64,000 bases of DNA, taken from assembly GCA_037176885.1 (NCBI GenBank), contig JAWWNJ010000016.1, forward strand, positions 62,001 through 126,000, in the 5' to 3' direction. Both the position numbers and the translations under genes were made by a program. Positions 44,385 to 56,891 of this stretch are shown piece by piece. Source of the stretch: Favolaschia claudopus (lineage: Eukaryota; Basidiomycota; Agaricomycetes; Agaricales; Mycenaceae). Position 1 is the first letter of the stretch. Every line of letters begins with the position of its first letter. The notes below the pieces were generated by a model. That model was not told the origin of the DNA, ran no database searches, and saw nothing but the letters and a program-made list of their open reading frames with translations.

Positions 44385-45511
44385 ATGCGCGGCGCCGCGT
44401 TCGCGCTGCTAGCATTGGCCGTCGCCGCTCTGCCCGTGGCCACCGTTGCGCAGGACTTTTCGGCGTGTGCCAAGAACTGTCTGGCCAGTGTGGGGGGGAC
44501 AGGTCCTGGTGTGCAACCCTGCGCCATGTAAGGCGGTGTTTTCGTGCCCCCCACTTCGTTGATGTTATTTCGCAGCACAGACCTGATCTGCTTGTGCACG
44601 AAGATCACGGGCTTGGAAGTAAACTGCCTTACGGACAGTTGCACTGCTGCAGAGAAACAAGATGCCTTGGACATATTAGGTCGCGCTTGCGAACCCTGTG
44701 CGTGGATTCTCTGTCTACATATTCTCTCATTAAACGACACACTTTAGCCGCCTCAAGTACAGCTCCTACTAGCTCCACGCCAGCTAGCCGCTCTAGCACG
44801 ACCACGAGCTCAAACACACCTAATCCTAGCAGCTCGTCGTCGTCCGTGCCCAACTCTGCCGGAGGATCTTCCTCACTTTCTGCGACAATCACAACTCCCC
44901 CACAAAGTTCTAGTGGGGGCGCAGATCCACCAGGCGGTCCTATGGCTACATCAAGCAATCATACTGGTGCGATCGCGGGTGGAGTTGTAGGCGGGATCGC
45001 AGCCCTCATCGCGTGCGTCGGGGCTGCAGTCCTCCTTTGGCGGCGGCGCGCAGCGGGTGCACGTTCGCCCGGGGCGGAGGAGAAAGGCGTTGGGCGCGAC
45101 GAGGGCGGGAATCCGACAAGCGCACAGACATCGGAGACGGGAATGGCGGCGGAGCTGTTGGCTCTGAGGGAGGAGGTAGAGCGCCTCAAGCAGGAACGGC
45201 GCAGTCCTGGCGTTGGTGGTGAAAGCGGAGTGGAGGCCATAAAGCGGGAGCAAACGCGGGTCATCATCGACGAGCAGCTCAAGGCCGAGCAGCCCCCGTC
45301 GTACCTCGCCTCGTGGGAGAACACAGGAGGCGCCGCAGAATCCGATCCCGGAGGCAGGGTGGAAGGAAATTCCTCTGGCGCGGAGCCCGTCACCGGTACG
45401 GCCGATGATTATGACCCATACTCAGAGTATCGCCCCGAAACGCGGACGGATAGCGGCTCGAGTCCGTTGTCGACAAGATTGACTCCGGTACGGAAGAAGG
45501 CAGAGGGATAA
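44385..45511 (+). CDS. CFEM-domain single-pass membrane protein
   Basis: Three exons: 44385-44527, 44576-44697 and 44748-45511, total 1029 nt (342 aa). Signal peptide MRGAAFALLALAVAALPVA. The CFEM domain (residues ~22-90) has all eight Cys in the family order: FSACAKNC, VQPC, ICLC, VNC, DSC and GRAC. A Ser/Thr/Pro-rich stalk (residues ~95-165), probably O-glycosylated, leads to a transmembrane helix (IAGGVVGGIAALIACVGAAV) and a basic stop-transfer WRRRAA. The cytosolic tail of ~140 aa has a short coiled coil (ELLALREEVERLKQE) and the phrase KAEQPPSYLASWE. Fungal CFEM proteins act in haem/iron capture, adhesion or signalling at the surface; the specific role is unknown here. The layout with a membrane helix and cytosolic tail suggests a sensor rather than a GPI protein. 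Confidence 0.9.
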
Positions 45512-46447
45512 ATCTAGGGTTTTCACGAGTAGAACGACTTCATACGACGTTTTTGAGCCAACGTTGATCCACTTCTGGTATTTTGAAAGCCCTCAGGCTT
45601 GTTTCAACTCCTTGACGTGAGCGACAGCCTTTGCCCGAAAACTTGCCTCGACGTTTGCTCGACGTATCCCTGGGCCATTTCTTCCCGAACTTCAGTTTTG
45701 TTCGGCGTTTGATTTGCGAATGCGACAGCCAGCTGTTGGTGCCGGATCTGGCCAGAAAGAGTTTGAGAGGATAGACTGCGGTGGGAGGTAGTTTCGGGAC
45801 ACGGGCCGGCCATCCCGCATTGACCAACATTGAGCAAACAAACGATCTTCGTGTTGTCGTCGTTCCACAACCACCTGGAAATTGGAATGCTTGGTCGCTT
45901 TCGATTCAGGCTACATGCAGTCGCTCACCCCACTTAGTTCAACAGTCTTCTCCTGCTTTTTTGAATCCATGAACATCTGAATTGCGCATGATGAACGCGG
46001 CGAAATTCGAATAGCCCACGCCTTTGCACGCTTCTCAATTATCTGTTTCCCGAATCGAGGACTATGATGCATACATACGGCTGAATTCTGCAATTCTCCG
46101 ATCGTATTGGCGAGTTAAAAATATCCAGATCCTCGTTCGGTAATCTTTCGCGGGGAGCTTCAAATCCGCCGGATCTTCTCAACCAGCAAGAAAATCTGTC
46201 TCTTGCGTTGCCCTTGTGTTCGACTCTACGACTCACGTTCCACCGCTGCTTCACTTCATTCAACTTAGAATCGACCCTCAAGTTGCTTTCATAATCCATA
46301 CACATTCTGTGGTCGTAACTGAACCAACTACTCGGTTCCAGGATTTATATGGTTGCCAAGGCTGTTTAGCTTCCTGATTGACATGGGCTCCAGCATCTTT
46401 CTCAATTATAAAACAGGTCAAGACCGGATCCTTGCTCCTCGAGCACC
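45512..46447. other. Intergenic, CFEM to carboxypeptidase
   Basis: About 930 bp. A 96-codon minus-strand frame at 45540-45830 is basic and lacks a recognisable domain; not called. The right half presumably carries the carboxypeptidase promoter. Confidence 0.4.
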
Positions 46448-49185
46448 ATGCTTCCTTCCCTTCTTTTACCGCTTTCTCTCTTCGCTGCCGTCTCTTGCAC
46501 TACCCTGCACTGGAAAGACTGTGCGTCGTCTCCCAAAGTACACATCCAACCCACTCAACAAATGATTCATTCCCCACAGATCTGGTGACAAACCCACTCC
46601 CGAATGTAACCTACCCGCTCCCCCGCAATTTCGCAGGAAGCGTGCCTGTGAATCGAGACAGCCATCCCAACAATACCCTCTTCTTCTGGGCCTTCGAAAA
46701 CACGCCTGGTAGCCTCACTGCACCTCAAAACTCGTCACAAGAACCGTGGATCATCTGGCTTAAAGGTGGTCCTGGTTCTTCGAGCTTCATTGGGCTGATG
46801 ACTGAGGTGCGATGGGACGAGTGTAGGTCACCGTTTGTGGGTCTCACAATATAATCTAGAATGGGCCTCTCCGTGTGACGGGAGATTACTCGATCGTTGA
46901 CAATCCATATAGCTGGGACAAACTGGCGGACATAGTATACGTCGATCAACCTGGTGACTTCGAACAATTTACAACCTGCTTGAAAAACACGTCTCATCAC
47001 TCTTCCTAGTCGGAGTTGGATATTCAACGTCAGACCCTGGTGCAAACGGTACATTCAATATTCTCATATCCCTGGAACTCTAGCGCTCAAGATCGATTCT
47101 ACTAGCTGCCGACGAAAATCAAGTCGGAGAGGACTTCGTGAGCGAGCGGTTTTTTTTTCGCCAGAATAATGCACTCGTTGACCTCTACGACCAAGATCGG
47201 CTTTCTCTCCAATTTAGTGAATATATTCCCCAGTCTTGCGACTCGGCCTTTGTATTTAACGGGTGAGAAACTTCGCTTGATCAAACAGCAAGTTTCTTAC
47301 TTGGAGCGTAGGCGAAAGCTATGCAGGAGTTTACATTGTGAGTCCACCTAGAAATCAGACGTCGATACTTACACAGAGTTAATTCTATCTCGCAGCCATA
47401 CATCACGAAAGCGATCTTTTCAACTCCCCACACACCAGTCAAGCTGAAGAAAATCGCAATCGGCGACGGTGCCATCGGCGAATACCCCACTTCTGGAGGA
47501 ATCACGGTCTTAGATATCATTGCCACCTATCCCCAGCTGATAGGCTACGATGCCGAGGTTTTCGAATATTTCCAAACGCAGTCAGTATCATCAACACCAA
47601 AATTTCTCTTCACTTTGTTCAAAGAGACGTCATTTTTCTAGATACCAGCTCTGCGGCTACGATTTCGAACTGACCTATCCGCCAACTGGCCCGCTTCCTT
47701 ATCTTTTCGATCCTATCTATGAAGCCTCACCCAGCGATAATCTGCGCCGTCGGTCTCTCGACTCAGGATGGAGTGCAATTTTCTCCCGCAGTCGTGAAGT
47801 TTCGATCTCGAAAAGAGAACAAGAAGAGCGTCGGAGCGCGTGGAAGCGAGATCTTTCTGGCCGCCCGAACGGAACTCTCGATCCATACTACGGTTGCTTC
47901 TTGCTCATCGAACTTCAAGATTACGCGTCGAACTACTCGTTTCCGTTCGGTCAGTGCATTCTTTCGATGTCGAATTTTGCTGAACACTGGTTACTTTATA
48001 GACTTGGGTGGATTGAATGTTGGTGTCTTCATTGAACGACAGTCTCTATGCTGAGCTTATATCTGCGCATTGCTAGCCATACGATGTTACAAGCGCGTTG
48101 CATCCTCCTGTCCCTGCAGACGCCTCGATTTTTCTGAACGGTCTGTCTCTCCGTGCCTTGAGAATTCACAGATCGATCCAAATCATATCGGCAGACCCTC
48201 GTACACGGGCAGCTATACACGCGCCGAGCGGAAAAACCTGGAAGAAGAGCGTCGATTTGAATTGGAGTACGTCACTCGCTACTACTAGTAGCCCTAGTCC
48301 CCTCAACAAATTTTTTATCTAGCTGGGACGGCAACTCCTAATTTCCAAGGCGATCCTAGTGCGTTTTCTCATCCCCAGTCAGTGCTCATGAAACTGATAG
48401 GGCAATTGTTTCAGGTCCTCTGTAATTTTGCCTGAATTGAACCAACACGTCGAAACTGACTCGAGTTCAATCTCCAGGCCGATAACGTTCCTCAGCGAAC
48501 TCGCTGCCAATGCCAGCAAGCATGACGTTGGAATTGTGTTGTATGTGGGTAACGACGATTTATTGGTTGCGCACCGGGGCATCGAAGGCAGGCTGTTTTA
48601 CTGCTTCTCCATTTGCACGGTCGCTGATTAGATATCCAGCGGTGATACAGGTAGGTGATTTGGCGATGTAGCTGGCATAAATATTTGATCCCGTTTGAAC
48701 GAACCAACCAAGAACTTCACATTCGGCGGAATCCAAGGCTTCACCCGCAAACCCGACACGCCTTTCACAGACGACCATGGGCGATTCAGTGGAATCATAC
48801 ACCAGGAGCGTAACGTTACGTATGCCCTGTTCGCTAACGCAGGTCATTATGTCCCTGAGTCTGTTCCTGAAGCTGTAAACTTCCCTCATCTCTCGCGAAA
48901 TTGAATTGCTGATTATTATATATATGGGTCTCGATTCAGGCATTCGTGTTCCTCCGCGAGTTTATCCTGGGTTCCAACTTGACAGGATTTGTTGACTCTC
49001 CGACGAGCCCTGCTGTTGGGGGCGATGATCCTGAATTGGCGAGCAACATTCTCCCCGGAAACAGTGCAATATTCTATGGATCCGGCACAACGGCCTCGTC
49101 GACTGTGGCGCCTGAGGCGACCATTGCTGGTTGGAACAGTTTCATTGCTACGGCGACACTCAGCGCTAGTGCCACCAGTGCTTGA
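46448..49185 (+). CDS. Secreted serine carboxypeptidase, peptidase family S10
   Basis: Predicted secreted or vacuolar exopeptidase releasing C-terminal amino acids at acidic pH. The start at 46448 gives a signal peptide (MLPSLLLPLSLFAAVSC). Family marks: IIWLKGGPGSSSFIGLM (oxyanion-hole segment, Lys where Asn is usual), YSWDKLADIVYVDQPVGVGYS across an intron, nucleophile in TWSVGESYAGVYIPY, catalytic Asp region GIVLYVGNDDLLVAHRGIE, and catalytic His in ALFANAGHYVPESVPEA. All three catalytic residues are present in order. The C-terminus is Ser/Thr/Ala-rich and hydrophobic (ATATLSASATSA) and could be a weak GPI signal. More than ten short introns; not every junction was fixed. No damage seen when GT-AG introns are removed around the motifs. 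Confidence 0.88.
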
Positions 49186-49688
49186 TAAATTTTTCGCTGG
49201 TGTCCAGGATTTTTTGTCCGTAAACCCCCCAATGAATTGTCGTTCCAGTGGTTGACCTGGATTATGGATCTCAGCTTATCCCTTATAGAATAAATTTACG
49301 TTTAATCAAATTCGAGAGCAATCCGGATACTAATGCGAGTGGCGTTGAAGAAAACTGAGAGAAAGGTATTCGGATTTGTTCGAGTGGAGACTAGTAAAGA
49401 GCCGGGCTCAGGCTTCGTAAATAGTCTTCTATCAGGCTACTGCTGAAAAGCATCTCGTCCACCTCGGCTTCTGGGGCATCATACCCGCAGCCCAAGGTCA
49501 GACAGTCCGACCTGTGATTCGGACGCGTAGCGTCACATCAGAACGCGTACGGTCACAGACACAAAACGATACATTCATTCGGAATTCGAGAGCACTACGA
49601 AAGCGATTTAGGTGGATACATGAGTGATAGGAAGAGTAAATGGAAGACCAGTGCTGAGTGAATTTTTTGGGGAATTTATCGTGGAAAG

Positions 49689-50878
49689 TCATGAAAGTGC
49701 CCGACTCCGCAAAAGGTAGTCAGGTGTGTCCAGGTCGAGACTGGCAATAAACCGAGGCTGCTCCTGCCAGCCATCGTCTATCTCCTCATCGATAGGCGAC
49801 GCGTCCCCTATTTCAGCTTCTGACGCCCCCGCGGCCCAATCTTGTATCGTCTTCAGTTCTTCATGATCTACTTCGTAGTCGCCACGTTCTGCGCTTGCCT
49901 TTACAAACGCCTCGGTGTCGCCTTCAATGCCCGTGAAGTGGCTATCCTCGCTCATGCTTTCGTCCCTGTCCAAAGCATTGGCAGATGCAGCGCCTGACTC
50001 GAGCTCATGGCGAAGAAGCCGTCGCTTCGGTTCGCGATGAGAGACCGAGCTCAACGCATCCCAGTCTATCTTTGTAGACTTGCGCTTGGGACTCAATGAC
50101 TCCTCCTCCTCTGGCTCCACCATGGTTTGGTCAGAATCTGCGGATAGAAACGCGGGAGGCACCCAGTCCGTCCACGACCAAACATCATATATGTGCCGCA
50201 TCATGGTGAGCTGCCACAATTTGAATTGGGGCCAGTCATCAGGGATTGCATTGTCCACGCGCTCAGCGAGGGAGGCGCACCGAGTGTTCCAGTCGTCGCC
50301 AGGGAGGAGGCCCCATGCTTTGAGAATTTTGCCATATGTGGTGCACAATGCGAGGTGCGGTGGAAGCACGGAAGTCAAGAGATTAGGGGGGGATGTGGGG
50401 GAGGGATCAAGGGAGAGCACAAGATAGTCGAACGACGTGCAGCCGTTGTATAGCTTGCCGGCAGTCATGAGTCTCATGACAGGGGATACGGAGAGGGATG
50501 GAAATTACCTTTTGTATGTATGGTCGACGAATGCCGAACGTCCCTGTGTCCCGACTCGAAAGCTCTTTGATTATGCGATTGTGGGGGAACATAAGAACGT
50601 TTTCGTTGGTTAAAAGACCTTGTGGATCCCCTGTATGATGCACCTGAGGATCACAAGCGTAGGAGAAGGTCTTCACCACTCACGAAATTGCTGTAAATGT
50701 TCGTCTAAATGGTCGTGTCCTAATCCCCATGTCCATTCCAACCGATCGCGCTTGAAGCGGGTTAGTTTCGTGTTACACTGATTCGAGAGCAGCATACCAC
50801 TTGTTTTTGAATACCGAGTTCATCACGAAGATGCAGGGGAGTTGCAAGGTCAATTATTTGGGAGGAAGGGATGGTCAT
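49689..50878 (-). CDS. Conserved-looking protein of unknown function
   Basis: No family recognised. Exons 50878-50798, 50750-50684 and 50630 to about 50509 encode TIPSSQIIDLATPLHLRDEL, RDRLEWTWGLGHDHLDEHLQ and LLTNENVLMFPHNRIIKELS. The last exon (from about 50480 to the stop at 49689) begins around LMTAGKLYNGCTSFDYLVL and continues through WNTRCASLAERVDNAIPDDW and MMRHIYDVWSWTDWVPPAFL. It ends in an acidic, basic-patched disordered region. The third junction is unresolved: the donor at 50508 does not give a matching phase, while one at about 50545 does. Aromatic-rich order in the middle and a disordered acidic tail suggest a nuclear or cytosolic adaptor, but that is a guess. Confidence 0.6.
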
Positions 50879-51458
50879 CGGCGCGTTGTGGGTGGGGTGG
50901 ATGGTAGACAATGCTGAGCGTGACAGTGGCACAGCTTCTGATGGGTGATATATGTGACATCACAATGAGTCACCCAATCATTCACAAGACTGCGAAAACC
51001 AGACGAAGACTAAGTAATTCAAAGAAACCTCTAGTGCTCTGGCTACTCCATACGAACGACGATTTATCGGTCTCCTCAATTGGGAGATGTCAAATTCCCT
51101 GCTCATAATCTGCCTTCTCAAGTTTTGCCAGTGACTCTCAAGACTCAGTGCTCACTTGTCTTCACTTGTCTGGAACTCCTTGGATACTACTATCTGCATC
51201 CTGCTAATCGATTATTCGAATTAAAACTTTCTCGAATTTGTCTACCCGCCCGCGAAATACAATTCAACAAAACAAAGCGCTGTAGGCAGCACATGTCAAA
51301 TCTTCGAATTCCAAGCGTATGTCAAAGTACAAAGCGCTTCCATTGTCCACCGAAAATGGTAATCGAGATCTGAGCACTATAAAACTCCCCTGGTATCTGG
51401 CTCTTCCTCGTCTCTCTGTCTTCCATCGCCCTATCGTCGCTACACACGACAACTCTCC
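50879..51458. promoter_or_regulatory. Divergent intergenic region before HNH-like gene
   Basis: About 580 bp between two start codons pointing apart. A TATA-like ACTATAAAACTCCC lies at about 51378-51391, roughly 70 bp before the HNH-like start, with CT-rich sequence between, a plausible core promoter for the plus-strand gene. Confidence 0.5.
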
Positions 51459-53126
51459 ATGGACGACCTCCCATCCTCCAATCCCATTGCCCCCAACGCT
51501 AAACGTCGCGCCGAAGGTTCCCCCGATGCTGGGTCGCCGTTGCCGCCGTTTGCCACCGGCCCCTGGAGCACCCTTGCAATGAACATACCTAATCCATCCT
51601 CTGCTCCTACTGCCACTGCCTTCCAAACACCTGAGCGTCGGGGAGATCCTTCCTCTGACGCAGAGTCGCCATTGCCCTCTCGTTTTGGGGGCTTCGGCGC
51701 GCCTCCTTCTCCATCACCCTTCTCGAGCACCTCCCAGCTCATCCCCAGTATCCCATTCGGGATCCCGTCAGCTAACACACGGGCAAAGCGGGTCAGGGTT
51801 GGCACAGCGAAATCCGACAGCTTACTCGTGCATCACTACCCGAAAGAGCCCGACATCGCCCGCCGCCTTGTGCGACCCGACAACGAAGACGCCGATGCTC
51901 CCGTCGAAGAGGAACCTGATCCTTCGGTCGATGGTGTTGCTGTTCATCCTGAACCTCAGCGACGAAGGCCAAAAGCATCCCCATACAAAAGGGCCAACAC
52001 GGCGAGCTCCGTCTCATCGCTTGTCAAGCTTCGCGTGATAGACTCCGACCCCAATAAAGCCAACGATCCGAAGAAAGCAATCTGCTTGCTCACCAACACA
52101 AGCCGCCCGTATTCAGCTCTGCAAATCTGCCATATCATCCCAAGAAGCGTCTCTGACGACCATGTAAGCCTCGCCTCGGCATACAAACGATATGGACGAT
52201 GACAACCTTCACAGCTCAACAAAATGGAGTGGTCGTGGGAGATGGATAGCTGGTCACTGTACATCGACACACGTTTCAATCTGACAGCTCGTTAGTTGTT
52301 TCGTCCCTGAGTCCTATCCCTTCATTTTGCTGAATGTTTCCTCCAGTCATGTCCGACTGGCATCATGCCATGGACGGCAAAAACCCCACCACCATTGAGG
52401 CTAAAGACTGGACATTGGTTCCGAGGCATGATCACATTACTCAAGTGCACCAGTGGAACGAGGCAACTAATGAGGCTGATCACATCGGGCAGTATGGTAA
52501 CATCGAGCGTAACTCGTATTCACAGGTATATTTCCATGTTTTGGTCCCGCAGTCTCCACATTGATTTTATATCTCCTTGGTCACAGCGCTACATCGACGA
52601 GAAGGTTTCGGAATTCACGTACTACTTCCTCCCCATGTCTGAGGAAGCGAAGTTCATCGCCCTTCATCGTTATGCCGCCGACTCCGACCCCTCCGACATC
52701 ACCACTCATCTTCATCCTTTCAACGACGTTGGCTCTCTTGCATCCCATGTGCAACCGCATTTCGTCATCTTTTCGACTGGGGAGAAACTAGCCAAGCTTA
52801 CGGAAGGATTGGATGCGAGGCAACAGAGGCTGGCTCTGATGGATCTCGCGACTATCGCCTCTTTCGGGCATACGGCTCCGGACGATAACCAGTTGATCCA
52901 GAAGAATCTTGCCTCTCTCAACCTGTTGCTCAGGTTGTACGAATACTGGAACTCAGCAGCTGTTCCCCCGCCGGGTCACGCATGGTACGACAGTCCTGCC
53001 AAAAGAGCGGCGGAGGCGGAGGCGGCGGAAAAAGTAAGGAAGGCGGAGGCGGCGAAGGCGAAGAAGGCAGAGCAGGCCGAGGAGAAGAAGAAGACGAAGG
53101 CCACAAAGGCGGCGAGCACTGCTTGA
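51459..53126 (+). CDS. HNH nuclease-domain protein (HNH_2-like), fungal
   Basis: Four exons: 51459-52163, 52215-52290, 52347-52525 and 52587-53126, total 1500 nt (499 aa). The N-terminal ~200 residues are Pro/Ser-rich and disordered. The HNH_2-type motif follows: AICLLTNTSRPYSALQICHIIPRSVSDDH (split as CLLTN... and QICHIIPRS), with the zinc-type Cys and the paired His of the beta-beta-alpha fold, then WSWEMDSWSLYIDTRFNL. A conserved mid-region contains PHFVIFSTGEKLAKL. The C-terminal ~45 residues are a charged Ala/Glu/Lys coiled coil. HNH_2 proteins are numerous and mostly unstudied in Agaricomycetes; whether this one cuts DNA is unknown. All junctions keep frame. Confidence 0.82.
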
Positions 53127-53754
53127 ACTTGAAGCAAAGAATCCATGTGCTTCATGAGCATCTTTCGTTTGATAATTTATCCACCATCAACGACACCTAA
53201 CGAATCTCATCTTTACGCACAATATATCCTTGTACCTGTATGCCCTTGCTCTCATCTTGTTACAAATGTACATCGCTCGAGACATGCAAGTGTGTAAGCA
53301 ATCATCCAAGAAGTTGCGACAAGATGACGTCTAACGAATCTCATCTTTACGCACGATATATCCTTGTACCCCCACGCCCTTGCTCTTATCATTATGAATC
53401 GACATCGCTCGAGAAGTCATCGAGGAACTTGCGACAAGATGGCGTCTCCGCGTCTACCAATACGCTGAATTATCGTTTTACAATCGTCCGTGCGTACATA
53501 ATGTATGTAGAGTATCGCGCTAGCGCTTCTGTCTATCTACTCCGACTGCGACTAAGTAACTAACCAACTAACTATCTTCCACACACACCCATCCGTCGCG
53601 TGAGGATACGAGTAGAGATGGAGGATGTACGTATGGGTTGAGTGGGTGTGGTGGGTAGGTAGAAAGAAGTCGTCTAGTCGGAGCGTATTCGTATTTTGAA
53701 AAGGTATTCGTATCGTACACAGCTGGCTGGCAGTCGAGGGTCGACGACGGAGCC
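53127..53754. other. Intergenic, convergent ends of HNH-like and mannosyltransferase genes
   Basis: About 630 bp between two 3' ends, so mainly terminators. Contains the tandem duplication listed at 53198-53450. No gene seen. Confidence 0.45.
53198..53450 (+). repeat. Direct tandem duplication, period 134 bp
   Basis: TAACGAATCTCATCTTTACG occurs at 53198 and again at 53332. Both copies continue with CACRATATATCCTTGTACC, GCCCTTGCTCT, CATCGCTCGAGA and TTGCGACAAGATG. Two copies only. It lies in the 3' region of the HNH-like gene. Confidence 0.85.
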
Positions 53755-55664
53755 TCAGTTGCCCATTAACCGATCCCATTGCCGCATACACGAGTAGCCG
53801 TCGTAGTCTGTGCATGCGTCCCGTCAGCGCCCACGAGAGTACAAGAAAAGGACAACGGACCGAAACTGCCTTCGGGGTTGCACCCGCACCTGCCTCGCTC
53901 CCACATCACCGGGTCCTTGGGACAATGCGTGTACGGATTATGCTCGTACCCAATCTCTTCAAAGAACTGTCGATGTGGTCGGCCTCGCGTGAATCCCCTG
54001 CCAGCACCAGCAAGAGCCAAGACGTACCTGTATTTGGTCCTTCCTTGCGAATATGCCCGCCGCGATGCTAGAAACAAAATCAAGTCAACAGCAGCTTCCG
54101 AGCGACAGTGGAATCGACAGACGAATGGACCGGGGCTAGTGGGAATGTCAGAGGCAGCTCGGAGTGCATAAAACAAAAAGAACGGCGTACCATCTCCCCA
54201 ACGTTCGTAGTAGAACCCGCCTTTCGAGTCGAGATACTCGAAGAAGTCGGTGTAGGCGGGGCCCCGCCAAAAGTTCATGTCGGCGATCTCAAAGTTTGAC
54301 CAGACTGCGGAGGGAGGTGGTTAGTGCATGGTGCAAAAAAGCAGAAACAAGCACGTTGAGTTGTTCACAGTGAGGCTTCGCCATCCCATGAGCCGGCACC
54401 GTCCATGCTCAGGTGATATCGTCCTCGAAGACGGAAGGACGTGTATGACGAAAAAAGTACCATCTGGTACGACGCGCCAAGGCTGGCGATACGAATATCA
54501 TCCTGCCGCCAAAAATCACGGCGAATACCGCACCAAGCACCTCCCCTGTGACGGCCCACCCAAACCACAGGGACAAAACTCACAATGACACCGATTGTAG
54601 GTCTCGCCACCGTCGTCGCTCATGAAATTCATCGCGTTATCCTTGGCGACATATTCCGGGTGAAGACGTATGAAGTCTGGCAACCACAATTAGGACGAGG
54701 CGAGAACAGTCAAAGCAGAAACAGACCCACCCTTGACATGCCCCCAAAGTGTCGGGATAGTCTTGTCGAATTCGTACATCGTGATCGTGAAGCCTACGAG
54801 GCCGAGCAACATCAGATTGAAACAAAGAAGGGATGTTATAAGGGCGAAGGAGGACGCACCGTACACCTTTTCCCTATCCTGCATGAACAAGAATGGGTCA
54901 AAGTTGATGTCGCAGTGAAAGTGCACGTCGGGCTCTATGCGCCAGTACCAGCGGTAGTTCTGCATCAGTGGGTGTCGGAAGAAGAATCTGTCGCATACGA
55001 GAATCAATTGAATTGCAATTGAAACAGCGAGGTGGACACGTACCCTGAGTTGAAGCGGCACATGTTCCGATAGCTCACACTCCCGCCGTAGATTACGTTT
55101 TCCGCAACGAGCTGGTCCCGACCTTTCGTCGCCCGGTCTTCGTCTATCCATTCAGGCTGTACCCTGACAGTGAAATGGTTGGCAGGAGGAGGAACCAGAA
55201 AGAAATGTACATACCAATGCTCTCTTGGTACCTGCCCGTATTGCACCTCGCTCGACACAACTGCGCTCACACGCCTGAATGCTCTGTATGAGCATCCACA
55301 TATATTGATATTCGTAGGCCACGTACCGCTTGAATTCGTCCGTAAACGGCTCGTCATTGAGCAGAACGTACGGATAGTGATGTCTAGTATTGAAACGGTC
55401 TTCCATCCTTCGTATTGAGCGCACAGCCATGTCCAAGTCGGAGTTTCTGGCTAACATAACGAACGTGGCGTTTGCTCGCCGCTGCAGCATGTCAAGCTCT
55501 GTCTTCGGTCTTGTATTGTACTCCTCCGGGACTCGATTCTGCGACGGCGAGGTTAAGCGTGAGAGGGAGGTTGCGCGGCCATAGCCGTCGCTCGTGAAGG
55601 ACAGAATATAGTGCCCGCTGAGGACGACGGCAAAGATGACGAGTAAATATCGCGAGCGCGACAT
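53755..55664 (-). CDS. Alpha-1,2-mannosyltransferase, KRE2/MNT1 (KTR) family, GT15
   Basis: Golgi type II membrane enzyme that adds alpha-1,2-mannose to O- and N-linked glycans of wall and secreted proteins. Short cytosolic MSRSR, then an anchor helix ([18 protein letters not shown]) and a Ser-rich stem. Catalytic domain: [56 protein letters not shown], the donor-site [18 protein letters not shown] (EPD metal motif), [17 protein letters not shown] (probable catalytic Glu), [32 protein letters not shown]-like sequence across an intron, and [16 protein letters not shown]. It ends at 53755. About nine short introns. The order and length match fungal KTR proteins closely. The start at 55664 precedes the anchor. 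Confidence 0.93.
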
Positions 55665-56891
55665 TTTAAAATTCGACGATTTTTTCACAGTCCTTGAGGT
55701 ATTTGTCAGGCGCACAAGTGGAAGTAGGTTCGGCGCGATTACAGCGACCCAAGGCGGTAGAGAAGAGGAGGATGGAGGTCGGGAGAAGAGAGGCTAGGTG
55801 TTGAGGTCAGAGGCTTCGGTTAAGCGGCGCAGCTTATCCTATTTTAGTAATTCTGCCAAACTGGGCCCGGTTCGCCGGTCTCGGGCTGTATTTGGGCTGT
55901 ATCGCTCTGGTTACCGCAGTACTAGGTCTATGTTTCAAGGCGATCCTCCCGTCGATCTTCCCTCTTCAAAATACGGGTCAAATAAGAAGCAAACTGTACG
56001 AGAAAAGCACTATAAACGACTCGCTCTGAATCGCAACCTACTTCATGCGAATATCAATCGCACTCTGTGAAAAGTATCCCATGGGACGCTCCGAGTGCAC
56101 GCAGAACAGCGCTCGGCGGCTCAAGATTGGGGCCACATTACCTACCGTCTGTCGAAAATCTGATCTGCCTCCGCCGAACGCGCACCTGGAGCTATGCGGA
56201 TGACTATTCGGAAAATCGCCGGATCCCAAGAAGAAGGCTGGCTGTAAAGCTGAGCTCGGTACTATATGCATTCAACTATACAATCGGGCACCAGCACAAA
56301 CCCAGCCGCATACCTTTTTGCTAGACGAAAATAACGACCAGCGATCGGAACACCTTGAATAAAAATACTCATCGGTGCTGATATCGGGAGTGACGATGCA
56401 TCCCATCTCCTTGCCTGGACCAGGACAGCTCAGCACTGCTCAAGATATCATCAGAGCATGGCCCATGACGGAGACCGAGGTGCTTTCTTTCATCGCTGGG
56501 AAACTTGAAAGCGTCGTTGATTTCCCTCGCAATCAACATCTCTGATTCACCGACGAACCTGCTGAGAACTGGTATCCGTGTAGACTTTTCACTGATATCC
56601 CGAAGTCTCAAAAGAGCTAAACGGAAGTTAAAAGCTCCCACCTGACCGCCAAGAAGATCCGCACTGTCGTTGAACTTGTTCGGCAAGGATTCACAGAGGA
56701 TTTGCCCGTATGCCCGCGATTGTTCCTGATCACTGTAGAGGCTCCGAAATAGCTGGTAAACTTACCACCAGCTCAACGCCAACCACACCTTTTCTCAGCC
56801 CTCCACGTCCTCGCTCTTCGCCGCTTGTCTTTGGCTCTACATCAATGGCGGCCCACATCTCTAACACTACGCAACAACAAAGGGAGGTGGT
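55665..56891. other. Intergenic, mannosyltransferase upstream region
   Basis: About 1.2 kb. Left part should hold the KTR promoter. One coding-like minus-strand stretch at 56369-56760 is listed separately; otherwise nothing recognised. Confidence 0.4.
56369..56760 (-). other. Coding-like open stretch, unrecognised fragment
   Basis: Open for about 125 codons on the minus strand, with protein-like phrases (YQLFRSLYSDQEQSRAYGQI, LPNKFNDSADLLGGQVGAFN, RDISEKSTRIPVLSRF, GESEMLIAREINDAFKF). There is no ATG at the beginning, but a TTTACCAG acceptor precedes it, so it may be an internal exon or a gene fragment. No family recognised. It lies just beyond the 3' end of the acyl-CoA ligase. Confidence 0.35.

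Noticed and set aside
44120..45511. Single long plus-strand frame of 463 codons through the CFEM gene
   Set aside because: It starts upstream in non-coding DNA and reads through both introns. Splicing from 44385 gives a signal peptide and the eight-Cys CFEM domain in another frame for the first two exons.
45540..45830. 96-codon minus-strand basic frame
   Set aside because: No domain, no conserved context, and overlapping frames of similar length on both strands suggest chance.
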